Source: Nodosilinea sp. PGN35 | GTDB lineage: Bacteria > Cyanobacteriota > Cyanobacteriia > Phormidesmidales > Phormidesmidaceae | Reading direction: 5' to 3' | DNA: 64,000 nucleotides | Assembly: GCF_029109325.1 (NCBI RefSeq) | Contig: NZ_JAQKQJ010000010.1 | Span: 1,302,001-1,366,000, forward strand | In this document: positions 35,801-44,808 of the stretch, piece after piece | How positions within the stretch are numbered: position 1 is the stretch's first letter | How the letters are laid out: the number at the start of each line of letters is the position of its first letter | Notes under the pieces: generated by a model | What the model was told of the DNA's origin: nothing | Seen by the model: only the letters and a program-made list of their open reading frames with translations | The model's database searches: none | Made by a program: the position numbers and the translations under genes

Positions 35801-38569
35801 GCCTGGGTACAGCAGCAGCAAGCGCTAACGGGCAAAATTAATGCTCAAACGTTAGCCGACAGCTTAGCTATGGAGACCTATCTAGAAGCAGGTTTGGAAG
35901 AAGCTGCCGTAACCCAGGCCATGCTCACAGGGCAGGCCTTGCAAAGTAGTAATGCAACCCGTCTGGAGCCTCATACCCGATTTCGAGCTATATCGTCAAT
36001 ACGAGAAGTAATGTACGGGGTTAAAGAGCGCGAACGCTTAATTGGCCACAGCGATTGGGTCACGAATGTGGCCTTTAGCCCCGACAGCGAGACTTTGGCT
36101 ACTGCCAGTTATGACCACACAGTGAAGCTGTGGAGTCGGCAAGGGGAGGAGTTGCAAACCCTTCCTTCGGAACGCTTTGCGAGCAATGGTCACAGCGATA
36201 TTGTTTGGGATGTGGCCTTTAGTCCTGACGGAAAGACTATAGCCACCGCTAGCGCTGACCAGAGTGTCAAGCTATGGAACCGGCAGGGGGAGGAGTTGCA
36301 AACCCTAAAAGGTCACAGTTCTGTTGTCGGTAGGGTGATCTTTAGCCCCGACGGAAAGACTATAGCCACCGCTAGTGATGACCAGAGTGTCAAGCTATGG
36401 AACCGGCAGGGGGAGGAGTTGCAAACCCTAAAGGGCCACAATGCTGGTGTTTGGGGTGTGGCGTTTAGCCCTGATGGTGCGACCATTGCCACCGCCAGTG
36501 CTGACCAAAGTGTCAAGCTATGGAACCGGCAGGGGGAGGAGTTGCAAACCATCAAAGGCCACAGTGCTGGTGTCAGTAGTGTGGCCTTTAGCCCCGACGG
36601 TGCGACTATTGCCACCGCTAGTCATGACCAGAGCGTGAAGCTGTGGAACCAGCAGGGGGAGGAATTGCAAACCATCAAAGGCCACAGCGATTGGGTCAAT
36701 AGCGTAGACTTTAGCCCCGACGGCGCGACTATTGCCACCACCAGTTATGACCAAAGCGTGAAGCTGTGGAACCGCAAGGGAGATGAACTACAAACCCTAA
36801 AAGGCCATACAGCTGGAGTTACTGAAGTAGCTTTTAGTCCAGATGGCGAAACGATTGCCACCGCCAGTACAGACCTGACTGCCAAGTTATGGAAGTGGAA
36901 AGGGGAGGAGTTGCAAACCCTCAAAGGCCATAGCGATTGGGTCAATAGCGTAGCCTTTAGTCCTGACGGCAAGACTATTGCCACCACCAGTGATGACCAA
37001 AGCGTCAAGTTATGGAACCGGCAGGGGGAGGAGTTGCAAACCCTCAAAGGCCATAGCGATTGGGTCAATAGCGTAGCTTTTAGTCCTGACGGCAAGACTA
37101 TTGCCACCACCAGTGATGACCAAAGCGTCAAGCTGTGGAGTAGAGACGGAGAGGAATTGCAGACTCTCAGAGGTCATTTCAAGGAAGTCAACTTTGTGGC
37201 CTTTAGCCCTGACAGTAAGACTATTGCTACTGCCGGCGGAGACAATACAGTGAAGTTGTGGAGTAGAGACGGAGAGGAATTGCAAACTCTTCGAGGCCAT
37301 AGTGCCGCAGTCTTCGGAGTAGCCTTAAGCCCAGATGGCGAGACTATCGCTACTGCCAGCGGGGACAACACCGTGAAGCTATGGAGCAGAGATGGCAAGG
37401 AGTTACAAACTCTTCAAGGTCACGCTGATTATGTCAACAGCTTAGCTTTTAGCCCAGATGGCGAGACTATCGCTACTGCCAGCGGGGACAACACAGTAAA
37501 GCTATGGAGTAAAGACGGCAGGGAATTAAAAACTTTTCGAGGTCACATCGCTCCAATTTTATACCTTGCTTTTAGCCCAGATGGCGAGACTATCGCTACT
37601 GCCAGCGGGGACAACACCGTGAAGCTATGGAGCCACCAAGGGGAGGAGCTTCAAACCCTTCAGGGCCACAGTAATGCAGTCAGGGGTGTAGCTTTTAGCC
37701 CAGATGGCAAGACTATCGCTACTGCTAGTGCGGACAATACCGTGAAGCTGTGGGATTTTCAGCTAGATAATTTAATAGCTAAAGGTTGTAACTGGCTGAG
37801 TACGTACTTTATTAAGCAATCCCCAGAGTCATTAATAGAATTACCAACATGCCAAGAACGTGACCCCTCGTTACGGGTGGCGGCAGCATCCATGCTAGTG
37901 ACTCAGGGCGAAAAACTAGCCCGCTATGGCAACCTTAAGCGAGCCAAAGAACTATTTCAACAAGCGATCGCTTGGGATAGCAGTCTTGCCATTGACCCAA
38001 AGACCAAAGCTCAAAACCTTGCTCAGGCTCAGACCTTAGTTGACAAGGCAGAAGAACTCGCCCAGGCAGGAAAAATTTCTGAAGCAACTGCTAAGTTAGC
38101 CGCTGCTAAGCCGCTAGATTCCGCTCTAGACTTTGAACCCGAAACCCGAGCCAAAGAACTAGCGGTGCAGGAATATTTGGCTAAGGGCAATCAACTCGTT
38201 AACGATGGCAAAGTGGCAGCAGCCGTAGCAGCCTACCGCCAAGCTGAGACCCTGAACCTGAAAAGTAGTATCTCAGCCTTTGACTGGAAAGAGCTTTGCT
38301 GGGTTGGCAACACCTATAACCAAGCAGAAGCCGTCATGTTCGCCTGCGAAAAGGCTGTGGCTCTAGATTCAGAGAATGGCGACATCATCGCCAGTCGCGG
38401 CTTAGCCCGTGCCCTAACCGGCGATACCCAGGGGTCCATCGCTGACTTCCGAGCCTCCATCGAATGGACATTTGATGAAGAAGCTAAAGCTCAGCGCCAG
38501 AGGTGGATCAATGCCTTAGAAAAAGGCGAAACCCCTTTTACCCCCCAAGTGCTTGAATCCCTCCGGTAG
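32798..38569 (+). CDS. STAND NTPase with membrane helix and 14 WD40 repeats
   Basis: A 1,923-residue protein. From N to C it has an effector-like region (about 1-200) and a helical TPR-like region (about 220-520). The STAND NTPase follows: Walker A VYGPSGVGKSSLIEAGLVP near 550, Walker B MVLIFDQFEEFF near 685, winged helix to about 930. Then come a coiled segment, a membrane helix (LAAIGLGALAAVSTGVGAFAW, about 985-1005), fourteen WD40 repeats of 41 residues (about 1080-1655, two seven-blade propellers) and C-terminal TPR-like repeats. Proteins of this type sense an intruder or stress and trigger an effector. The start at 32798 is set by the 8-bp overlap. Confidence 0.9.
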   Translation: MPDVSPSEIDRHNQQALEELCRLLRFSQGEFELILAVCNSTQQRQGLVQQLRQQCSVSFAEITLEPSTTTLFTTIRSAIGSPPPEALMVYGLDGVHDLQQLLTATNQIREEFRQFPFPLVLWLTDDGLKQLIRTAPDFYTWANAVTFATPPEFFLAFLDELIADVWRQVVESRENRFLSNQELGLTPGSARCRELEISLAILADQNIELSPPQSAALEFVQGRITDNNTVEAREHYELSLAQWQALLANNGQEPNPTWQENVGYTQFYLGLWWGNYAVRHQREFQWACNRAREHCEAAVEIFEAANRQDLAAKYINYWALALHRLERWDELANVAAKALSLHQAQQDCFRMARAKGFLAEVALNKQDWLTAQSQAEEALTLIHLIDCSLLSPIKSVSETTLDLTSPTDEAFYAWVNSFHRSWYLFSLGKAQLGQGQVDAAIQTLKQAKTVTQPEYDPKLFSGVLEYLRQGYFRQGNYLQAFDTRREKEALESRFNYRAFVGAGRLQPKQQVTNPALPTGTHGPDLIMASGRKHDVRRLITRLERDEYVLTVVYGPSGVGKSSLIEAGLVPTLEQQRFGGRRVVPVRLWSYSNWAEDLLAALPSWEEPGVSQTLDAENIIDTEDLPIPPSEAPFPPFSRGAMGDLDREASTEEMLTDTEVSPTPSSRHSSEEGRILAVLRQQAQRNRAMVLIFDQFEEFFFACEQPADRLRFYTFLCDCLSTPYVKVILSLREDYTHYLLECNRLTDLAIIDNNILDKKWLYYLGNFSPTDATGVINDLTQPTPYAPDPDLVERVVADLAAEAGEVRPIELQIVGSQLQAEGIATLAEYQGWPHTETSIKAALVQQYLNDVVQDCGPVAHQQLANLVLYLLTDDKGTRPRKTRSELANELQVLTAQAAVDVAPFGLVLQVLTESGLVMHLPEAPADRYQLVHDYLAAFLRSSQQPLMAQLAQERQMRVAAEQQRFEEQRKRIEAERQKLRQTRLAAIGLGALAAVSTGVGAFAWVQQQQALTGKINAQTLADSLAMETYLEAGLEEAAVTQAMLTGQALQSSNATRLEPHTRFRAISSIREVMYGVKERERLIGHSDWVTNVAFSPDSETLATASYDHTVKLWSRQGEELQTLPSERFASNGHSDIVWDVAFSPDGKTIATASADQSVKLWNRQGEELQTLKGHSSVVGRVIFSPDGKTIATASDDQSVKLWNRQGEELQTLKGHNAGVWGVAFSPDGATIATASADQSVKLWNRQGEELQTIKGHSAGVSSVAFSPDGATIATASHDQSVKLWNQQGEELQTIKGHSDWVNSVDFSPDGATIATTSYDQSVKLWNRKGDELQTLKGHTAGVTEVAFSPDGETIATASTDLTAKLWKWKGEELQTLKGHSDWVNSVAFSPDGKTIATTSDDQSVKLWNRQGEELQTLKGHSDWVNSVAFSPDGKTIATTSDDQSVKLWSRDGEELQTLRGHFKEVNFVAFSPDSKTIATAGGDNTVKLWSRDGEELQTLRGHSAAVFGVALSPDGETIATASGDNTVKLWSRDGKELQTLQGHADYVNSLAFSPDGETIATASGDNTVKLWSKDGRELKTFRGHIAPILYLAFSPDGETIATASGDNTVKLWSHQGEELQTLQGHSNAVRGVAFSPDGKTIATASADNTVKLWDFQLDNLIAKGCNWLSTYFIKQSPESLIELPTCQERDPSLRVAAASMLVTQGEKLARYGNLKRAKELFQQAIAWDSSLAIDPKTKAQNLAQAQTLVDKAEELAQAGKISEATAKLAAAKPLDSALDFEPETRAKELAVQEYLAKGNQLVNDGKVAAAVAAYRQAETLNLKSSISAFDWKELCWVGNTYNQAEAVMFACEKAVALDSENGDIIASRGLARALTGDTQGSIADFRASIEWTFDEEAKAQRQRWINALEKGETPFTPQVLESLR
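34655..34830 (+). repeat. Dispersed repeat inserted in frame in the STAND gene
   Basis: Between the Walker A and Walker B parts the gene carries a low-complexity insert. CCCCCTTTCTCAAGGGGGG is an inverted repeat of a kind common between cyanobacterial genes, and it is flanked by two imperfect copies of GATACCGAAGNCTNACCCA about 105 bp apart. It encodes a Pro/Ser/Glu-rich loop (PSEAPFPPFSRGAMGD). The reading frame is kept. Confidence 0.55.
36904..37140 (+). repeat. Nearly identical 123-bp WD40 units
   Basis: WD40 units 8 and 9 are almost identical at the DNA level over 100 bp or more, including silent positions, with the 123-bp period of a 41-residue blade. Other units differ more. This points to recent duplication or gene conversion inside the gene. 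Confidence 0.75.
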
Positions 38570-38595
38570 AGGCATACTGCCAAAGGCAAGCCAAC

Positions 38596-38619
38596 GCCTC
38601 GACGCTAGTGCGTCGAGGC
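38596..38619. terminator. Hairpin behind the STAND-WD40 gene
   Basis: GCCTCGACGC and GCGTCGAGGC form a perfect 10-bp stem with the loop TAGT. No T-run follows, so termination is uncertain. Confidence 0.45.
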
Positions 38620-38659
38620 ATATCCCACAAAACAAACAGCATGCTCTCAAACCTCTAGC

Positions 38660-38906
38660 TGTTCCTCTGCAACGGCCTCTGGTTCCTTTGCACCAGCTTG
38701 ACCTTACTCTGTAACGGCCCCCTGTTTCTTTGTACCGGCCTGCCGTTACTCTGTAACAGCCTCCCGATACTCCATACCGGCCTCGTGTTTCTTTGTACCG
38801 GCCTGTCATTACTCTGCAACGGCCCTTTGTTTCTTTGCGCCAGCGTTTCGTTTTTTTGCACTGGCCTCTCGTTACTCTGTACCGACCTGCCGTTATCTCT
38901 GCACCA
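38660..38906. repeat. 21-bp tandem repeat array, about 12 copies
   Basis: A pyrimidine-rich array of diverged units of about 20-22 bp (most 21), with the common form GTTACTCTGTAACGGCCT alternating with GTTTCTTTGTACCGGCCT. Because the unit is close to a multiple of three, at least three frames stay open and give heptapeptide repeats: LLCNGPL/FLCTGLP on the plus strand, and PVQRNTR or GRYKETR on the minus strand. I see no ribosome binding site or homologue that would make one of them a gene. Confidence 0.85.
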
Positions 38907-39043
38907 CTATGCCCAAAGCCTCCTCTCAAGCGGCAGCGATCGCCCTCAGGGGTAACACCCTCCGTACTGCCACCGACCCATCAAAATGCCCTTGCCGCCA
39001 GCCTTTGCGTCTGCCCCATCGACGAAAAGTCACTCCCTTTACG

Positions 39044-39248
39044 TAGGGCTTGCTGAATAAGTCAGGATCCTTAATACATGGTCATTTCAGGCGATAAACT
39101 CCAAGATAAGTGCAAGGTCATTTAACGAGTTTTCGACGTTTCAGCCGATTTAACCTTGCACTTACCTATCGACAAAACCTGAAAATTCAACGTGTCTCCG
39201 TTGGTTCAGCCCTAGAATTGCGTGATTTGATTTTTTCAGCAAGTCCTA
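39044..39248. mobile_element. 205-bp MITE-like element with terminal inverted repeats
   Basis: The ends TAGGGCTTGCTGAATAA and TTTTTTCAGCAAGTCCTA are inverted repeats of about 17 bp with two or three mismatches. A second, internal inverted repeat (TAAGTGCAAGGT near 39108, with TTAACCTTGCACTTA near 39160) makes the middle self-complementary. No transposase frame fits inside. It looks like a non-autonomous derivative of an IS with GGGCTTGCTGAA ends. Confidence 0.75.
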
Positions 39249-39376
39249 CATAACCCCGCTCAACTGGGGCCAAAACAACACAGACTATCCAACCCCAATC
39301 CGCGAAAACCCAGGTCTCGCTCGATTACAGCGATCGCTACGCTCAAAGAGCAGTTTCAGTAGGGTCATCTAACCTC

Positions 39377-39732
39377 ATGCCTCGCCAAAAACGCACCTCC
39401 AAATACCTCACCCTGGCCGAAAGACGGAACGCGGGTACCCAGTCCATTGCCAAAGACCTCGACCTGGGCAACGGCATCACCACCACCGCCTATACCCAAG
39501 CGATCGAAGACCTGCGCCAGAAGCTCCACGACTACAACGAATCCCTCTCCCTAGTCGATCAGGCCGCCAACGCCGTTCAAGACGCCGAGCAGGTTGTCCG
39601 CGACTTTTCGGAGCGTATTTTACTGGGGGCGCCACCCGCTACGGCAAAGACAGCGACGAATACGAAATGGCCGGGGGTGTGTGAAAGAGCGATCGCAAGC
39701 GCCCCGCCCGCAAACCCAAGCTGGCGGCGTAA
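39377..39732 (+). pseudogene. Frameshifted small cyanobacterial protein gene
   Basis: The first ~85 codons from the ATG at 39377 read as an intact helical protein (MPRQKRTSKYLTLAERRNAG, then QDAEQVVRDFSERILLG). This resembles small cyanobacterial hypothetical proteins that go on with a RYGKDSDEYEMAGG motif. Here that motif lies in another frame (near 39640-39675), is followed by a TGA where Arg or Thr would be expected, and continues after it as KSDRKRPARKPKLAA. One frameshift and one stop mutation have broken the gene. A 141-residue frame exists only by reading on in the wrong frame. Confidence 0.7.
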
Positions 39733-39906
39733 CGCCAAAACGGCAGCTTTCTCCCTTTGGGAGACGCAAAACGAACGACTCCGCTCAGCCACCATCCCCT
39801 AAAATTTAGTGCAGCAGCAGAGGTGAGAGAAGTCGAACTTCCCTCGCCCCTGCTCGTTTTGAGGCTTATTGGAAAAAAGCGTTACAACAGGATCAGCGAT
39901 ACATCT

Positions 39907-40164
39907 ATGCCCACAGTTTTATACTTGCGGGGGTGGCGCTTTCACTTTTACTCAAATGAAGGAAGTGAGCCCATTCACATTCATGCCCAAAAAGGGGAAC
40001 GAGACTGTAAGTATTGGCTGGATGTAGATGCCTACGAAATTCGTGAGGCGTACACCTACAATCTGTCAGCACGCGATACTAGAGAAGTCCGTAAAATTAT
40101 CTTGCAGCATTTTGATGACATCGTAGAGGCTTGGGACTCTGCTTTTGGAGGTAATCATGACTAA
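39907..40164 (+). CDS. DUF4160 protein, probable toxin-antitoxin-like pair member
   Basis: An 85-residue protein with the family start MPTVLYLRGWRFHFYSNEG followed by PIHIHAQKGERDCKYWLD. The ATG at 39907 is chosen because the upstream extension has no conservation. The next gene (DUF2442) overlaps it by 8 bp. DUF4160/DUF2442 pairs are common, mobile and thought to behave like toxin-antitoxin modules, though this is not well tested. Confidence 0.85.
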   Translation: MPTVLYLRGWRFHFYSNEGSEPIHIHAQKGERDCKYWLDVDAYEIREAYTYNLSARDTREVRKIILQHFDDIVEAWDSAFGGNHD

Positions 40165-40414
40165 GCAGCATGAGATCGAGAGCTTAGCGTTTGATGGTGA
40201 TTGGATGACCTTAGGCGTAGATCAGCGAGTTTATCGACTGCCGCTAGCTCAGGTTTCAAAACGGCTATTACAGGCATCCGCAGCAGATCGCAACATCTAC
40301 CGCATTGCTCCATCGGGCTATGGCATTCACTGGCCCACCTTGGACGAGGATTTGTCGATTAACGGGTTACTCAAGCTAGCCAAGGCTCAGTCACAGGCCT
40401 TAGAAACGCACTGA
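40157..40414 (+). CDS. DUF2442 protein
   Basis: An 85-residue protein with the family pattern SLAFDGDWMTLGVDQRVYRLPLAQ and the C-terminal YGIHWPTLDEDLSINGLL. It starts with ATG at 40157, overlapping the DUF4160 stop codon, and ends just before the convergent uvrA. The pair may be an antitoxin and toxin; which is which cannot be told. Confidence 0.87.
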   Translation: MTKQHEIESLAFDGDWMTLGVDQRVYRLPLAQVSKRLLQASAADRNIYRIAPSGYGIHWPTLDEDLSINGLLKLAKAQSQALETH

Positions 40415-40428
40415 CCATCTGGTGTAAA

Positions 40429-43530
<3,102 letters not shown>

Positions 43531-43612
43531 GTCTGGGGGCTTAGTGACAACGCATGTACCAATTTAACGTTATTCTATTGTTTCTATCTAGCCGAACGGG
43601 TACGGTTGGCCC

Positions 43613-43717
43613 CTATGGGGTTGGCTGTAGGGCGATCAGGATGAACGCCAGCGACCCGAACAAAAGTAGCACCAAGCCCACTATCACCAAAAATTCTGTC
43701 CAATAGAATTTGTTCAT
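43613..43717 (-). CDS. 34-residue membrane protein coupled to the integrase
   Basis: A short frame starting MNKFYWTEFLVIVG and continuing LVLLLFGSLAFILIALQPTP, one clear membrane helix. Its ATG overlaps the integrase stop codon as ATGA, the usual sign of translational coupling. Small membrane peptides next to phage integrases are often missed in annotation. The role is unknown; it may be a holin-like or regulatory peptide, or chance. Confidence 0.55.
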   Translation of the reverse strand: MNKFYWTEFLVIVGLVLLLFGSLAFILIALQPTP

Positions 43718-44289
43718 AGCAGTGCGATCGCCCTTTGAGCCCGCCGTGGGTTCGCTTCGATGTAGCCGACCAAAACCTTTAAATCCTGATGCCCAGTGAT
43801 CGACTGCAAGGTCTTCAGGTCTACCCCCTTCTCAGAGAGCCGAGTGATCAGCGTACGCCTAAAACTGTGCGTGCTGTAGCCCTTGTGATCGAGCCCAGCC
43901 CGCTCCAGCGCTCGGCGTAGAAAGTTGTCGCATGCTTGAAACGACATCGGCCCCAGTTCGCCTGGGAAGAGCGGCCCATCGATCGGCGGCGCGTAGGCCG
44001 CCAGCAGTTCCCCAAGCGTTGGATGGGTTGGGCATTCTCTAGTTCTGCGTACGCCCCCCGGCGCGGCCTTCCGCGTGCGAGCCCTGAAGGTGATGAATGC
44101 CCTAGGTCGGCCATGTAGGTCGTAAACGTCTGCTACGTCCAGCTGCCGAACCGCCCCCATGCGCTCCCCTGTCCATCGGGCAATATCGAACATCAGGCGA
44201 TGCTTAGGGTTTTCAATTTGTTTACGCAGCTTAACCAAATCGGCGTCGGTGAAGATCGACGCTTTGCCGTGGCGGTGATTTTTTGCCAA
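43714..44289 (-). CDS. Tyrosine recombinase/integrase, catalytic domain only
   Basis: A 191-residue integrase. The catalytic Arg is expected in ARWTGERMGAVRQL; the HxxR box is STHSFRRTLITRL, the GH motif ITGHQDLKVL, and the nucleophile Tyr is in VGYIEANPRRAQ. The N-terminal core-binding domain of larger integrases is absent, giving the compact size seen in some cyanobacterial mobile elements. It points towards uvrA and away from the long plus-strand operon, so it probably marks the left end of an integrated element. Confidence 0.88.
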   Translation of the reverse strand: MAKNHRHGKASIFTDADLVKLRKQIENPKHRLMFDIARWTGERMGAVRQLDVADVYDLHGRPRAFITFRARTRKAAPGGVRRTRECPTHPTLGELLAAYAPPIDGPLFPGELGPMSFQACDNFLRRALERAGLDHKGYSTHSFRRTLITRLSEKGVDLKTLQSITGHQDLKVLVGYIEANPRRAQRAIALL

Positions 44290-44499
44290 TTTTCAGATTC
44301 AATTCCTTTGATGGTTTACCCCGCTATCAGGAAAAGCATCAAAGTATTGCCTCGTAAACTACCTGTGATTATGCCCACAACCCTTTAAGAATGGCTATTA
44401 CAGGATTTTTAATTATTAATGACTTTTACCCAAAAGCTCATCTTGCCGCCGTGCGCGTGCGTGGCCTAGAACTGGGCTAGTTTCTCAATAGCAAAAATC
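44290..44499. promoter_or_regulatory. Divergent control region of the integrated element
   Basis: About 210 bp, A/T-richer than the genes, between the integrase and the rightward operon. CTTTGATG and CATCAAAG (near 44307 and 44338) form an inverted repeat with a 23-nt gap that could be an operator. No promoter box is clear. Confidence 0.4.
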
Positions 44500-44805
44500 A
44501 TGACGGCTTACAACCCCCGTAACGACTCTCCCACCGGAATCATCACCCTGGAACAGTCGATCCTGCACCAGGGCATGTTGGCTCAGACATTGCACGGCAA
44601 TGACACCTACAACGAGCTGGGCGGCGGGTTGTTAGAGCGCTTTGCCCAAGTCTCGATCATCCAGTCGGCTAACCAGGACATTCGCGCGATCGTAAGATGT
44701 GCCGTCATTCTTAGCCCTGAGTACGTCACTGGGGCTCAAAAGCTCTGGATGTATGCTCAGCCCTGGGCCTCTGCCACTGTGCCGCCAACCTTCAAGGTTG
44801 ACTAA
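44500..44805 (+). CDS. Unknown protein, first gene of the element operon
   Basis: A 101-residue protein (TGIITLEQSILHQGMLAQT, ending in VPPTFKVD) that I do not recognise. It is not hydrophobic and has no catalytic motif. It lies 3 bp before the next gene, which makes a tight operon. The position at the head of a structural-looking run suggests a virion or cell-surface component, but this is inference. Confidence 0.7.
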   Translation: MTAYNPRNDSPTGIITLEQSILHQGMLAQTLHGNDTYNELGGGLLERFAQVSIIQSANQDIRAIVRCAVILSPEYVTGAQKLWMYAQPWASATVPPTFKVD

Positions 44806-44808
44806 TTA

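Noticed and set aside
38516..38929. Minus-strand 137-codon frame with GRYKETR repeats
   Set aside because: It is one of several frames kept open by the 21-bp array, overlaps the end of the STAND-WD40 gene, and shows no ribosome binding site or homologue.
38698..38955. Plus-strand frame with LLCNGPL repeats
   Set aside because: Same array read on the other strand; Cys/Leu-rich repeat without any support as a gene.
38909..39046. 45-codon frame ending at the MITE boundary
   Set aside because: Its stop codon is the first three bases of the MITE; no conserved feature. Possibly a gene cut by the MITE but not supportable.
43561..43571. Possible attachment core shared with 56428-56437 (ATTTAACGTT)
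   Set aside because: Ten A/T-rich bases shared between two intergenic sites can arise by chance, and no duplicated longer sequence or tRNA end supports it.
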